Assembly (NCBI RefSeq): GCF_900086595.1
Contig: NZ_LT575472.1
Coordinates: forward strand, 334,637-398,636
Length of the DNA: 64,000 bases
Source of the DNA: Clostridium nigeriense
GTDB lineage: Bacteria; Bacillota; Clostridia; Clostridiales; Clostridiaceae
Reading direction: 5' to 3'
Shown: piece by piece, positions 8,338 to 18,373 of the stretch
Layout: each line of letters opens with the position of its first letter
How positions within the stretch are numbered: the first letter of the stretch is position 1
Program-made: the position numbers and the translations under genes
The notes under the pieces: model-generated
Databases searched by the model: none
What the model saw: the letters and a program-made list of their open reading frames with translations, nothing else
What the model was told of the DNA's origin: nothing

Positions 8338-9384
8338 ATGGAGAAGTTGTTAAATAAAAATGAATCAATTCTAGCTGTTAAAAATTTAAGAGTATCTTAT
8401 CATACTTATGCAGGAGAGGTACAATCTGTTAGGGGTATATCTTTTGAGGTTGATAGAGGCGAAGTATTAGCGATAGTTGGAGAGTCGGGTTGTGGTAAAA
8501 GTGTTACTGCTAGAGCTATAATGGCTTTAATACAAGGACCACAGGGTGAAATAAAGAAAGATAGTGAGATATTTTATAATGGAGAAGACGTTTTAGCTTA
8601 TGATAAAAAGAAAATAAGAGAGTTTAGAGGTGGAGAATGTGCAATGATATTCCAAGATGCATTAACCTCTCTTAATCCAACTATGAAGGTAGGTAATCAA
8701 ATAATAGAAAATTTAGTTGCACATAGAAATATGGACAAGAAAGCTGCAAAAGAAGAGGCTATAAGAATATTAGAATCAGTAGGAATTCCAAATGCAGAAA
8801 AGAGAGTAGATCAATATCCGCATGAATTTTCAGGTGGAATGAGACAAAGAGTTATGATTGCAATAGCAGTTGCTTGCAATCCTAAAATTTTAATAGCAGA
8901 TGAACCTACTACAGCACTTGATGTTACAATTCAAGCGCAAATACTAGAGCTTATTAATGAATTAAAAGACAAGCTCAATACAGCAGTAATATTAATTACT
9001 CACGATTTTGGAGTAGTTGCAGGAATGGCAGATAAAATAGCAGTAATGTATGCTGGTCAAATTATAGAAAAGGGTGAAAAGAGAGAGATATTTTATAATC
9101 CTAAACATCCATATACTTGGGCATTATTAAATTCGGTTCCTAAATTGGGATGGAAAGGTAAGCAATTATTAGAGACAATAAAGGGAACTCCTCCTGATTT
9201 AATTGCTCCACCAGAAGGATGTGCATTTGCAGCACGTTGCAAATATTGCATGAATATATGCTTAACAGAGGAACCAAAGGAGTATTCATTCGGAGATATA
9301 CATAAGGCTAAATGCTGGCTATATAGTGAAGAAATTCCTGAGGAAATTTTAGAGGAGATTAAGGAGGAGAGACGAAATGGCTAA
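8338..9384 (+). CDS. oppD: oligopeptide ABC transporter ATPase
   Basis: 348 residues. Walker A GESGCGKS at 48-55, Q-loop in [12 protein letters not shown], signature FSGGMRQR at 164-171, Walker B ILIADEP at 184-190 and the switch histidine in LITHDFG. The C-terminal oligopeptide-transporter domain carries the Cys-rich motif [14 protein letters not shown], which in this family can bind an iron-sulfur cluster. It powers peptide uptake with OppF. AGGAGGAG precedes the start. The 3' end overlaps oppF by 8 bases, indicating translational coupling. Confidence 0.93.
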   Translation: MEKLLNKNESILAVKNLRVSYHTYAGEVQSVRGISFEVDRGEVLAIVGESGCGKSVTARAIMALIQGPQGEIKKDSEIFYNGEDVLAYDKKKIREFRGGECAMIFQDALTSLNPTMKVGNQIIENLVAHRNMDKKAAKEEAIRILESVGIPNAEKRVDQYPHEFSGGMRQRVMIAIAVACNPKILIADEPTTALDVTIQAQILELINELKDKLNTAVILITHDFGVVAGMADKIAVMYAGQIIEKGEKREIFYNPKHPYTWALLNSVPKLGWKGKQLLETIKGTPPDLIAPPEGCAFAARCKYCMNICLTEEPKEYSFGDIHKAKCWLYSEEIPEEILEEIKEERRNG

Positions 9385-10342
9385 TGAAAAAGATATAATT
9401 TTAGAAGTAAAAAACTTAAAAAAATATTTTAAAATTGGTAATAAAGACATTCTAAAAGCAGTAGATGACGTTTCATTTGCCATAAAAGAAGGAGAAACAT
9501 TAGGATTAGTTGGAGAATCTGGATGTGGTAAAACAACTTGTGGAAGAACTGTTATTGGATTATATGATAAAACAGATGGAGAAATATTTTATAAAGGTAA
9601 ATCTATAAAGGGATTAAAAGGGAAGGAAAAAAAGCAGTTTAATAAAGAAGTTCAAATAATATTCCAAGATCCATATGCATCCTTAAATCCAAGAATGACT
9701 GTTGCAGATATAATATCAGAAGGAATAGAGATTCATGGATTAGCTAAATCAAAGGAAGAAAAGGATAAGAGGGTATATGAACTATTAGAGCATGTAGGGT
9801 TAAATAAAGAGCATGCCAATAGATTTGTACATGAATTTTCAGGTGGTCAAAGGCAAAGAATAGGAATAGCTAGAGCATTAGCGGTTGAACCTAAATTTAT
9901 TCTATGTGATGAACCTATTTCTGCATTAGATGTTTCAATACAAGCCCAAATTGCTAACTTACTAATAAGTTTACAAAAGGAACTAGGATTAACATATTTA
10001 TTTATTGCCCATGACTTATCTATGGTAAAACATATTTCAGATAGGGTAGCTGTTATGTATTTAGGAAGTATGGTTGAATTAGCAGAATCGGAGATGTTAT
10101 TTAGTAATCCAAAACATCCATATACAGAGGCTTTAATGTCCGCAATACCAATAGCAGATCCAGATATAGAAGAAAATAGGGAGAGGATAATGTTAGAGGG
10201 AGATGTTCCAAGTCCAATTAATACTCCTAAGGGGTGTAAGTTCCAAGGAAGGTGTAGTAAATGTATGGAGGTATGTAAAAAAGAAGCTCCAGAATTTAAG
10301 GAAATAGAAAAAGGACATTTTGTAGCTTGTCATTTATATTAA
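9377..10342 (+). CDS. oppF: oligopeptide ABC transporter ATPase
   Basis: 321 residues. Walker A GESGCGKT at 46-53, Q-loop [10 protein letters not shown], signature FSGGQRQR, Walker [13 protein letters not shown] and switch LFIAHDLS. The C-terminal domain ends with a Cys motif ([14 protein letters not shown]) like that of OppD. It is the second ATPase of the peptide importer. It starts inside oppD with its own AAGGAGGAG site. Confidence 0.93.
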   Translation: MANEKDIILEVKNLKKYFKIGNKDILKAVDDVSFAIKEGETLGLVGESGCGKTTCGRTVIGLYDKTDGEIFYKGKSIKGLKGKEKKQFNKEVQIIFQDPYASLNPRMTVADIISEGIEIHGLAKSKEEKDKRVYELLEHVGLNKEHANRFVHEFSGGQRQRIGIARALAVEPKFILCDEPISALDVSIQAQIANLLISLQKELGLTYLFIAHDLSMVKHISDRVAVMYLGSMVELAESEMLFSNPKHPYTEALMSAIPIADPDIEENRERIMLEGDVPSPINTPKGCKFQGRCSKCMEVCKKEAPEFKEIEKGHFVACHLY

Positions 10343-10364
10343 TAATTTTTAAGGAGATAAACAT

Positions 10365-10715
10365 ATGAAAAAAGTAAAAGAATTAATAAAAGATTTTATT
10401 AAGTGCATTATAATTGGAAGTCTTGTATCTTTAGGAATTATTTTTGTTGTTGGGATAATATCATTATTAGTATCAAATTTTAATTGGCAGCAATCATTAC
10501 AAGCTATAAGAAGTGCACTACTTATAATTGGACCTTTAGGAATGATTTTAGGAGCTATTTTAATACTAAGAAAAAGAGATGAAGAAGAATTTTCATTTAT
10601 GGATCAATGGAAGAAGAAATATAGTATTCTTTCATATAAAATTGTTTTAATAGTAATCAGTTGTACTATTATTTTATATGGCGGAATTATAGATTGGCTT
10701 ATAATTAAGCTCTAG
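10365..10715 (+). CDS. small membrane protein of unknown function
   Basis: 116 residues with three predicted membrane helices (about 13-37, 48-66 and 90-112) and a charged central segment (RKRDEEEF). AAGGAGAT sits at good spacing before the ATG. It is 22 bases after oppF and before the operon terminator, so it is probably co-transcribed with opp. I do not recognise a family and no function should be assumed. Confidence 0.7.
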   Translation: MKKVKELIKDFIKCIIIGSLVSLGIIFVVGIISLLVSNFNWQQSLQAIRSALLIIGPLGMILGAILILRKRDEEEFSFMDQWKKKYSILSYKIVLIVISCTIILYGGIIDWLIIKL

Positions 10716-10751
10716 TACTATAAATATTCAATTAAATTAATATTTAATTAT

Positions 10752-10790
10752 AAATCCCAACCTCTAAGGAGTTTGGGATTTTATATATTT
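10752..10790 (+). terminator. probable terminator of the opp operon
   Basis: AAATCCCAA at 10752-10760 pairs with TTGGGATTT at 10773-10781. The following T-run is weak. Confidence 0.6.
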
Positions 10791-10816
10791 CAATAATGTT
10801 AATAATATTTTATGCA

Positions 10817-10851
10817 GTAAAAAACCACCTGTTATATAAACAGGTGGTTTT
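10817..10851 (-). terminator. terminator of the BFD-like gene
   Basis: AAAACCACCTG at 10821-10831 pairs perfectly with its complement at 10841-10851. On the minus strand the hairpin is followed by six T residues. Confidence 0.8.
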
Positions 10852-10896
10852 AGGGGAGATATAATCTATATGCTAATATAGTTTGGGGGAACTATA

Positions 10897-11115
10897 TTAG
10901 TTATTTTCCAGATGCTTATCAATCAAATTTTGGATTGTAGGGGTACATCTGTAGCCTCTGCACCCACCTGTACAAGCTCCTGTTGCCTTAGAAACTTCTG
11001 ATACAGTATGAGCTCCGGCTTTGATTGCATCTTTAATTTTGGATCTTGGTATTGCCTTGCAAGTACAAACTTTAGTAAGCTTATCAAGGACTTGTTCGTT
11101 TAAGTTATTTTCCAT
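10897..11115 (-). CDS. BFD-like [2Fe-2S]-binding protein
   Basis: 72 residues. Cysteines at 17 and 19 (VCTCK) and at 48, 52 and 57 (CTGGCRGYRC) surround a small helical domain with KDAIKAGAHTVSEVSKATGA. This is the layout of bacterioferritin-associated-ferredoxin (BFD) modules, which ligate a [2Fe-2S] cluster. Stand-alone clostridial members have uncharacterised redox or iron roles. Spacing between the last cysteines differs from classic BFD (C-x2-C), so cluster type is inferred. It has AGGAGGAAAG before the ATG, its own consensus promoter and terminator, and is monocistronic. Confidence 0.8.
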   Translation of the reverse strand: MENNLNEQVLDKLTKVCTCKAIPRSKIKDAIKAGAHTVSEVSKATGACTGGCRGYRCTPTIQNLIDKHLENN

Positions 11116-11202
11116 TTATCTTTCCTCCTAAATATAAGAAATAGATTAAGGAAAATAAAGGGGATAAAAAATAAATTTTTAATATTTATTCTTTATGATT
11201 TC

Positions 11203-11231
11203 ATTATATGGGTATTAACAAAGAAAGTCAA
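11203..11231 (-). promoter_or_regulatory. promoter of the BFD-like gene
   Basis: On the minus strand TTGACT (11231-11226) and TATAAT (11208-11203) are separated by exactly 17 bases, a near-perfect sigma-A promoter. Confidence 0.7.
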
Positions 11232-11353
11232 TACTAATTGATAAAAATTATTAATTAATTTTTAATATCGGTTTATATTTAAAGTTTTTTATTTATATTG
11301 CTATTTTTTCTTAAATTTATTAAAATATTCTCAAATATAGACTTTTATAATAT

Positions 11354-11382
11354 TTTACTTTGTAGTAGAATAGTTATATAAT
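11354..11382 (+). promoter_or_regulatory. promoter of the ileS T-box leader
   Basis: TTTACT at 11354-11359, a 17-base spacer, and TATAAT at 11377-11382, just upstream of the T-box. Confidence 0.6.
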
Positions 11383-11394
11383 TTATAAAATTAA

Positions 11395-11651
11395 AAACTA
11401 TGAATAGGAAAAGTACTTAATTAGATTCTTTAAGAGAGTAGTTGGTTGGTGGAAAACTATAGATAAGATTAAGGAAAATCACCTAGGAGTTTGAGGCTGA
11501 AAGGTTATATAGCTGATTAAGTTTTCACGTTAGCCTGCGTTAAGGGATAGAGTATGTTAGTACTCGAAATTTATAGTTTTCTATATTTATAGGAGACTTT
11601 AAACCTTAGGTGGTATAGCGAATATCTTCGTCCTGTGGGCGGAGTTTTTTT
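11395..11651 (+). promoter_or_regulatory. T-box leader controlling ileS
   Basis: The T-box bulge TTAGGTGGTATAGCG is at about 11606-11620; its TGGT (11611-11614) can pair with the ACCA end of uncharged tRNA. The terminator follows (11626-11633 with 11637-11644, then seven T). The AGTA and GGTGGAAA segments of stem I lie near 11415 and 11450. A likely isoleucine specifier ATC is at 11478-11480. Uncharged tRNA-Ile should stabilise the antiterminator and allow ileS expression. Confidence 0.88.
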
Positions 11652-11675
11652 ATTTTATAAAAAGTTATATTTATT

Positions 11676-11911
11676 TACAACTTCATCTTTGAATAATTAC
11701 ATTCTAATAGTTAATAATGTAGATGTAATTGTCATTATTTAAGTTGTATAACCTTAAAGTAATAATCTTATAAAGTGACTCTTAGATTCAGAATTAGTTA
11801 TCTTACACACTTTTCCAAAACTGAATCTTAGAAGAACTTATCCAGAGGCCTTCAATGGGTATTTCTTATCTAATTAAGATGAGAATATTACAGATGTTAG
11901 CTATGGGATAA
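11676..11911 (+). other. second structured leader between T-box and ileS
   Basis: About 290 bases separate the T-box terminator from ileS, with no ORF. Stems visible by eye are TACAACTT (11676-11683) with 11741-11748, AATTACAT (11695-11702) with 11723-11730, CTTAGATTCAG (11781-11791) with 11821-11831 (one mismatch), TTATCC (11838-11843) with 11906-11911, and TTCTTATC (11863-11870) with 11878-11885. I know no RNA family that matches. It may be a second regulatory domain or a decayed small mobile element. Confidence 0.4.
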
Positions 11912-11943
11912 ATATAAATAATTAAACGGAAGGGAGTTTAGAT

Positions 11944-14900
11944 ATGTACAAAAAGGTTGAATTACCAAAGGGTTTTGTAGGAATGGAAAAAGAAGTAGCA
12001 AACCTTTGGGAAGATAAAAACGTAATTAAAAAGAACTTTGATATGAATCAAGATGGCGAGTATTTTACATTTTATGATGGACCTCCAACAGCAAATGGAA
12101 GACCACACGTAGGACACGTGCTAACAAGGGTTATGAAGGATATTATCCCAAGATATAAGGTTATGAAGGGATATAAGGTAATAAGAAAGGCTGGTTGGGA
12201 TACTCATGGACTTCCAGTTGAACTTGAAATAGAAAAGAAACTTGGAATCTCAGGTAAAGAGCAAATCGAAGATTATGGGGTAGAAAAGTTTGTTAAGGAA
12301 TGTAAAGAATCAGTATTTACTTATGTAAACATGTGGGAAAAGATGACTAATCAAATAGGTTATTGGGTAGATATGGAGAAACCTTACGTAACATATCATA
12401 ACTCATATATCGAATCTGTTTGGTGGGCATTAAGTCAAATGTGGGAAAAGGGACTTTTATATAAAGGTCATAAGGTAATGCCATATTGCCCAAGATGTGG
12501 AACAGGACTTTCATCTCATGAAGTTTCACAAGGATATAAGGATGTTAAAGACTTAACTGCTATAGCTAAGTTTAAAGTTCAAGGAGAAGAAAATAAGTAT
12601 ATATTAGCATGGACAACAACTCCTTGGACATTACCATCAAATTTAGCTCTATGTGTAAATAAAGCTTATGATTATATTGAAGCTAAAGTTGGTGATGAAA
12701 CTTTAATACTTGCTAAAGATTTAGCATCAAAGGTGCTAGGAGAAGACTATGAAGTAATCAAGGAGTTTAAAGGAACTGAATTATTAGGAACTAAGTATGA
12801 AAGACTACTTCCATTTGGTGAAGTTGATGGAAAGGCTTTTGAAGTTATTCATGGTGATTATGTAACATTATCAGATGGTACTGGTATAGTTCATATAGCT
12901 CCTGCATATGGAGAAGATGATAATCTTGTTGCAAAACAAAATGGAATAGGATTTATCAACTTAGTAGATGCTAGTGGTAATTTCGTTGAAGAAGTAACTC
13001 CATGGGCTGGAAAATTCGTTAAAAAGTGTGATGAAAGCATAGTTAAATATTTAGAAGAAGAAAATAAATTATTTAAGGCTGAAAAGCATACTCACTCATA
13101 TCCACATTGTTGGAGATGTGACACACCACTTCTTTATTACCCAAGAGAAAGCTGGTTTGTTGCAATGACTAAGCTTAGAGACAAACTATTAGAAAATAAT
13201 AATAAAATCAACTGGTATCCAGATAACATTAGAACAGGAAGATTTGGTAAGTTCTTAGAAAATGTTATTGACTGGGGAATATCAAGAGATAGATATTGGG
13301 GTACTCCACTTCCTATTTGGGAATGTGAATGTGGTCATAAAGATTGCGTAGGAAGTATTGCTGAGCTAAAGGAAAAAGGAATTAATGTTCCAGAAGATAT
13401 TGAACTTCATAAGCCATATATTGATGGAGTTAAATTAAAATGTTCTAAGTGTGGAAAAGAAATGACTAGAACTGCTGAAGTTATTGACTGCTGGTTTGAT
13501 TCAGGATCAATGCCATTTGCTCAATTACACTATCCATTTGAAAATAAAGAGTTATTTGAAAAGAACTTCCCAGCTCAATTTATTTCAGAAGCAGTTGACC
13601 AAACTAGAGGATGGTTCTATACATTATTAGCTATTTCAACAGCAATATTTGATACGAATCCTTTTGAAAACTGTATAGTTTTAGGCCACGTTTTAGATAA
13701 AAAAGGCTTAAAAATGTCAAAATCAAAGGGAAATGTAGTAGATCCGTTTGAAGTATTAGATTCACAAGGTGCAGATGCTACAAGATGGCATTTCTACACT
13801 GCAAGTGCTCCATGGCTTCCAACAAGATTCTCTATTGATGATGTGCAAGAAGCTCAAAGAAAGTTCTTAAGTACTTTATGGAATGTATATTCATTCTACG
13901 TATTATATGCTGAATTAGATAATTTCAATCCATTAGAATACAAAGATTTTAAATCAGAAAATGTAATGGATAAGTGGATAATGTCTAAGCTTAATACTTT
14001 AATAAAAGAAGTAGATGAAAACTTAGCTTCATACCAAATAACTCAAGCTGCATTAACTATTGAAGAGTTTACTGATGAATTATCTAACTGGTATGTAAGA
14101 AGAAATAGAGCAAGATATTGGTCAGAAGAATTAACAGAGGATAAGATTGGTGCCTATGTTACATTATATAGAGTATTAACTACTTTAGTTAAAGTAGCTG
14201 CTCCGTTTGTGCCTTTTGTAACAGAAGAAATTTATCAAAATCTAGTTACAGGATTAGATAACTCTGCAGAAGAAAGTGTTCATTTATGTTCATGGCCATT
14301 AGTAGATGAAAATGCTATTGATGAAAAGCTAGAAAAAGAAATGGATTTAGCATATACAATAGTTAAGCTTGGAAGAAGTGCAAGAAATGGCGCTAATATT
14401 AAAAATAGACAGCCACTTTCAAAGATGTTATTATCAACAGATGCTATCCCAACTTACTATGGAGATATAATAAAAGATGAGCTTAACATTAAATCAGTAG
14501 AGTTTGGCGCTGATTTATCACAATATGTTAACTTTGAAATTAAACCTAATCTACCAGTTCTAGGAAGACAATATGGTAAATTAATTCCTGGAATAAGAAA
14601 AGAAATAGCTTCAAGAAATCAAATGGAATTAGCTCAAAAGTTACAAAGTGGTGGAACTGAAACTATTATAGTAGATAGAACAGAAATAGTATTAAATAGT
14701 GAAAGTGTACTTGTAACTATGCAAGGTTTAGAAGGCTATGCTTTTGCTGGTGAAGGTGAAATTGGTGTTGTTCTTGATACTACTATTACAGAAGAATTAA
14801 AAGAAGAAGGTCAATTAAGAGAAGTAATTTCAAAGATTCAAAACATGAGAAAAGATAAAGGATTTGAAGTTGCAGATAAGATAAAACTATTCGTTGAAGG

Positions 14901-15054
14901 TAACGAAATGTTAATTAATATTATCAATAAATATTCAGATGTAATAAAGAGAGAAACACTAACTCAAGAAATTGCTATAAATGAAGAAGCTGATTATGCT
15001 GAAACTGTTATAAATGGTGAAAAGTTAAATATGACAGTTAAAGTTATTAAGTAA
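11944..15054 (+). CDS. ileS: isoleucyl-tRNA synthetase
   Basis: 1036 residues, the longer eukaryote-like (type 2) IleRS. Class I signatures are GRPHVGH near residue 57 and KMSKSKGNV near 595. The CP1 editing domain lies between them and contains the [12 protein letters not shown] segment. Zn-type Cys pairs (CPRCG, CSKCG) are present and a long C-terminal anticodon-binding region follows. It charges tRNA-Ile in the cytosol. AAGGGAG precedes the ATG. Type 2 IleRS enzymes are generally less sensitive to mupirocin; this is family knowledge, not shown here. Confidence 0.95.
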   Translation: MYKKVELPKGFVGMEKEVANLWEDKNVIKKNFDMNQDGEYFTFYDGPPTANGRPHVGHVLTRVMKDIIPRYKVMKGYKVIRKAGWDTHGLPVELEIEKKLGISGKEQIEDYGVEKFVKECKESVFTYVNMWEKMTNQIGYWVDMEKPYVTYHNSYIESVWWALSQMWEKGLLYKGHKVMPYCPRCGTGLSSHEVSQGYKDVKDLTAIAKFKVQGEENKYILAWTTTPWTLPSNLALCVNKAYDYIEAKVGDETLILAKDLASKVLGEDYEVIKEFKGTELLGTKYERLLPFGEVDGKAFEVIHGDYVTLSDGTGIVHIAPAYGEDDNLVAKQNGIGFINLVDASGNFVEEVTPWAGKFVKKCDESIVKYLEEENKLFKAEKHTHSYPHCWRCDTPLLYYPRESWFVAMTKLRDKLLENNNKINWYPDNIRTGRFGKFLENVIDWGISRDRYWGTPLPIWECECGHKDCVGSIAELKEKGINVPEDIELHKPYIDGVKLKCSKCGKEMTRTAEVIDCWFDSGSMPFAQLHYPFENKELFEKNFPAQFISEAVDQTRGWFYTLLAISTAIFDTNPFENCIVLGHVLDKKGLKMSKSKGNVVDPFEVLDSQGADATRWHFYTASAPWLPTRFSIDDVQEAQRKFLSTLWNVYSFYVLYAELDNFNPLEYKDFKSENVMDKWIMSKLNTLIKEVDENLASYQITQAALTIEEFTDELSNWYVRRNRARYWSEELTEDKIGAYVTLYRVLTTLVKVAAPFVPFVTEEIYQNLVTGLDNSAEESVHLCSWPLVDENAIDEKLEKEMDLAYTIVKLGRSARNGANIKNRQPLSKMLLSTDAIPTYYGDIIKDELNIKSVEFGADLSQYVNFEIKPNLPVLGRQYGKLIPGIRKEIASRNQMELAQKLQSGGTETIIVDRTEIVLNSESVLVTMQGLEGYAFAGEGEIGVVLDTTITEELKEEGQLREVISKIQNMRKDKGFEVADKIKLFVEGNEMLINIINKYSDVIKRETLTQEIAINEEADYAETVINGEKLNMTVKVIK

Positions 15055-15072
15055 AATAAGTTTATGTTAAAA

Positions 15073-15107
15073 AAGTTAGAAGTTTCTATATAACTTCTAA
15101 CTTTTTT
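15073..15107 (+). terminator. terminator of ileS
   Basis: AAGTTAGAAGTT at 15073-15084 pairs perfectly with AACTTCTAACTT at 15092-15103, followed by a T-run. Confidence 0.85.
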
Positions 15108-15147
15108 ACTTTAATGTAGTATCTTTTTATAAAGAGAACCCTGAATA

Positions 15148-15176
15148 TTGTATAAACTATTTGCAAATAGTATAAT
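15148..15176 (+). promoter_or_regulatory. ccpA promoter with palindrome in the spacer
   Basis: TTGTAT at 15148-15153, a 17-base spacer, and TATAAT at 15171-15176. The spacer is almost entirely a perfect 16-base palindrome, ACTATTTGCAAATAGT (15156-15171), which would place a dimeric regulator between the two promoter boxes. It lacks the central CG of a LacI-family operator, so autoregulation is not obvious. Confidence 0.6.
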
Positions 15177-15210
15177 TATTGTTAAAATGAGATAAAAAGA
15201 CTAAAAATGA

Positions 15211-16227
<1,017 letters not shown>

Positions 16228-16249
16228 TTATTTTACTTATTTTTTAACC

Positions 16250-16325
16250 TTCACCTATATAATTTTGCAATGACTTGGAGAATACCTAGTGAATAAGCAG
16301 AATTTGTATAGGTGAACTTTTTTTT
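16250..16325 (+). terminator. long rod-like terminator after ccpA
   Basis: TTCACCTATA (16250-16259) pairs perfectly with TATAGGTGAA (16307-16316), followed by eight T. The 47-nt interior can extend the stem (AATTTTGC with GCAGAATT, bulged) and form a small apical hairpin. It is much longer than a normal terminator and could be a stable 3' UTR fragment. Confidence 0.7.
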
Positions 16326-16333
16326 AAAAACTA

Positions 16334-16362
16334 TTGAAAGGTAATATAAACCATGGTATAAT
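16334..16362 (+). promoter_or_regulatory. promoter of candidate RNA beside ccpA
   Basis: TTGAAA at 16334-16339, exactly 17 bases, then a perfect TATAAT at 16357-16362. It lies just after the ccpA terminator and reads into a unit ending at the terminator at 16471-16500. Confidence 0.65.
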
Positions 16363-16368
16363 TAGGTT

Positions 16369-16500
16369 AGCTAATTATAAACGTTTTCAAATTTCAACTG
16401 TGTGTAACTTAAATAGAAATTTGATTAGAGAATGGGTATCTAATCAGAGAAATAATGTGAGTTATGGTCAAAAAAACAACTTCTTAGAAGTTGTTTTTTT
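16369..16500 (+). ncRNA. candidate small RNA, possibly CcpA-controlled
   Basis: About 130 nt between a consensus promoter and a terminator. A TTG-started frame crosses it but begins in the promoter itself and lacks a ribosome-binding site. Two perfect stems are visible: CAAATTTC (16388-16395) with GAAATTTG near 16416-16423, and GATTAGA with TCTAATC around 16423-16446. TATAAACGTTTTCA at 16376-16389 is close to a cre (TGAAAACGTTTTCA) and would sit at the transcription start. Its position beside ccpA suggests catabolite control, by inference. Confidence 0.45.
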
Positions 16501-16503
16501 TGT
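16471..16503. terminator. bidirectional terminator
   Basis: An A-run plus CAACTTC at 16471-16483 pairs with GAAGTTG plus T-run at 16487-16500 around a TTA loop. It ends the candidate RNA on the plus strand and the small gene at 16537 on the minus strand. Confidence 0.85.
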
Positions 16504-16536
16504 TTATATATTGATTATAAAAAGTTATATGTAGAT

Positions 16537-16722
16537 TTATAAAATTCCTTCAATTTTTAATATGTTTTCTAATTCTTGAACCTTTTCTGTTAAGGTAAGA
16601 AATTTTTCTTTTAATACATCTTTAGGCAGATCAGCTCCATCTATAAATTTTACCATATCTTCTACTGTTTTAAGAGCATCATCTATATCTTGTTGAGCTA
16701 TTTTTAAGTTTGATTCCTTCAT
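16537..16722 (-). CDS. small coiled-coil protein of unknown function
   Basis: 61 residues preceded by AAAGGAGACG at good spacing. It is nearly all helical, with heptad-like spacing of hydrophobics (IDDALKTVEDMVKFIDGADL, then LTEKVQELENILKI), so a short coiled coil or helical bundle is likely. I do not recognise a named family. It lies alone between the candidate RNA and spmA, transcribed toward a shared terminator. Confidence 0.7.
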   Translation of the reverse strand: MKESNLKIAQQDIDDALKTVEDMVKFIDGADLPKDVLKEKFLTLTEKVQELENILKIEGIL

Positions 16723-16838
16723 AATTCGTCTCCTTTATGTGTTTAAACATAATTATTATTACATATATTCATCCTATCACTAATAAATATTAGATTCAAG
16801 ACATATATTTATAGAAGTAATTTTTTAGGGGTGGGAGT

Positions 16839-17414
16839 TTGATAAATTATATTTGGTTTGTAATGATTTTTTTAGGGGTCTTAGTTGGCTTATTTACTGG
16901 AAATGGAGAAGTTATTTCCAAATCTATAATTAACTCTGCAGATTCAACAGTAACTATGATAATCGGGTTAGTAGGTCTTATGTGTTTTTGGTGTGGAGTT
17001 ATGAAAGTAGCAGAAAAAAGTGGATTTACTAACAAGCTTGCAAAGGTGCTAAAGCCAATTTTAAAAATTATTTTTAAAGAAGCTGCGAAGGATGAAAAAG
17101 CTTTAGGAGCTATAGTTATGAACATAACAGCAAATATGATGGGTTTAGGTAATGCAGCAACTCCTTTTGGAATAAAGGCTATGCAAGAAATGGATAGACT
17201 TAATAAGGAAAAAGGAGTGGCTTCTAATGATATGTCTTTATTTTTAGTATTAAATGCAGCTTGTATTCAGTTAGTTCCATCAACAGTTATTTCTATAAGA
17301 GCAGCTTGTGGTTCAAATAATCCAGGAGCAATAATATTACCGGCGGTATTAGCAAGTACAGTTGCAGCTATTACGGGAGTAATTCTTTGTAAGATTTTAC
17401 AAAGATATTTTTAG
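16839..17414 (+). CDS. spmA: spore maturation protein A
   Basis: 191 residues starting at a TTG, set by AGGGGTGGGAG upstream and the family start MINYIW. It is a multi-helix membrane protein with the nucleoside-recognition/Gate-domain motif IVMNITANMMGLGNAATPFG. SpmA and SpmB together are required for full spore core dehydration and heat resistance in Bacillus and Clostridium. spmB follows 12 bases later. Their presence is direct evidence that the organism is, or descends from, a spore former. Confidence 0.92.
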   Translation: MINYIWFVMIFLGVLVGLFTGNGEVISKSIINSADSTVTMIIGLVGLMCFWCGVMKVAEKSGFTNKLAKVLKPILKIIFKEAAKDEKALGAIVMNITANMMGLGNAATPFGIKAMQEMDRLNKEKGVASNDMSLFLVLNAACIQLVPSTVISIRAACGSNNPGAIILPAVLASTVAAITGVILCKILQRYF

Positions 17415-17425
17415 GAGGAAAGAAT

Positions 17426-17950
17426 ATGTTTCAATATATAACAAAAAGTATAATCCCAATAATAGTAGTGATTATAATAACTTATGGAATGATAAAGGGT
17501 AGAAAAGTCTATGAATGGTTTGTAGAAGGAGCTAAGGAAGGACTTAAAGTATGTATTAATATTTTCCCATATCTATTAGCTATGATAATTGCAGTTAACA
17601 TATTTAGAGAGGCTAAATTACTGAACTTATTGAATAATGTAATTTCTCCAGTTAGTAGTCTTATAGGACTACCAAAGGAGATAGTTCCCTTAATTTTAGT
17701 TAAACCTTTATCAGGAAGTGGTGCTTTGGGAATCTTAACAGATATAGTAAAGACTTATGGGCCAGATAGTTACATAGGATTAATAGCATCAGTAATTATG
17801 GGAACTACAGAAACTATTTTTTATACTATTACAGTATATTTTGGAGCTGTTCAGATAAAGAAAATAAGACATACTTTATGGGCAGCGGTGTTAGCAGATT
17901 TAACGGCTATTATAATATCAATTTTTTTAGTTTCAAAACTTTTAATGTAA
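17426..17950 (+). CDS. spmB: spore maturation protein B
   Basis: 174 residues, membrane-embedded, with the Gate-domain signature GAKEGLKVCINIFPYLLAM and the LVKPLSGSGALGIL segment typical of SpmB. TTAGGAGGAAAG precedes the ATG, 12 bases after spmA, so the pair is an operon. Expected to act in the forespore or mother cell membrane during spore maturation. Confidence 0.92.
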   Translation: MFQYITKSIIPIIVVIIITYGMIKGRKVYEWFVEGAKEGLKVCINIFPYLLAMIIAVNIFREAKLLNLLNNVISPVSSLIGLPKEIVPLILVKPLSGSGALGILTDIVKTYGPDSYIGLIASVIMGTTETIFYTITVYFGAVQIKKIRHTLWAAVLADLTAIIISIFLVSKLLM

Positions 17951-18070
17951 ATTATAGAAATTAATTTAAAAATTAAATATTTTTAATCAATACGTAATAA
18001 TTTTGTAACTAGTTGATAATAAATCTATTCTATAATAAAGATATAAATAAGGGAGGGAAGTGGTAGTTTA

Positions 18071-18292
18071 ATGAAATACATTGATAACTTGTTTTTAACT
18101 GATGATGAAATAAAAACACTAGCTATATTTTTAGCTTATGGAATAGGTTTAGGGGTATTGGTTGGATTGTTTTTTAATAATATAGAATTATATTTTGCAT
18201 TAGGAGGAGTTATTTCTGTTCTAGTATCACTTTTTAAAATTTATATAGAAAGAATTAAGAAGTCTAATAGAATTAATATAAATAAACTTTAG
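18071..18292 (+). CDS. small membrane protein of unknown function
   Basis: 73 residues with two predicted membrane helices (about 17-35 and 39-58) and a basic C-terminus. GGGAGGGAAG lies upstream, slightly far from the ATG. A TATAAT at 18031-18036 could be its -10. It has its own strong terminator at 18313-18358. I do not recognise a family. Confidence 0.65.
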   Translation: MKYIDNLFLTDDEIKTLAIFLAYGIGLGVLVGLFFNNIELYFALGGVISVLVSLFKIYIERIKKSNRININKL

Positions 18293-18312
18293 GAATAATA
18301 TGTATTTTACAG

Positions 18313-18358
18313 TTGATAAGCTATATAATAATAAATTATATAGCTTATCAATTTTTTT
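18313..18358 (+). terminator. strong terminator
   Basis: A perfect 17-base-pair stem, 18313-18329 with 18335-18351, followed by seven T. Confidence 0.88.
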
Positions 18359-18373
18359 AGGGGTGGTGATGTA

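Noticed and set aside
16334..16534. 66-codon frame downstream of ccpA
   Set aside because: It starts with a TTG that is the -35 box, has no ribosome-binding site, and runs through a terminator hairpin. Treated as a candidate RNA instead.
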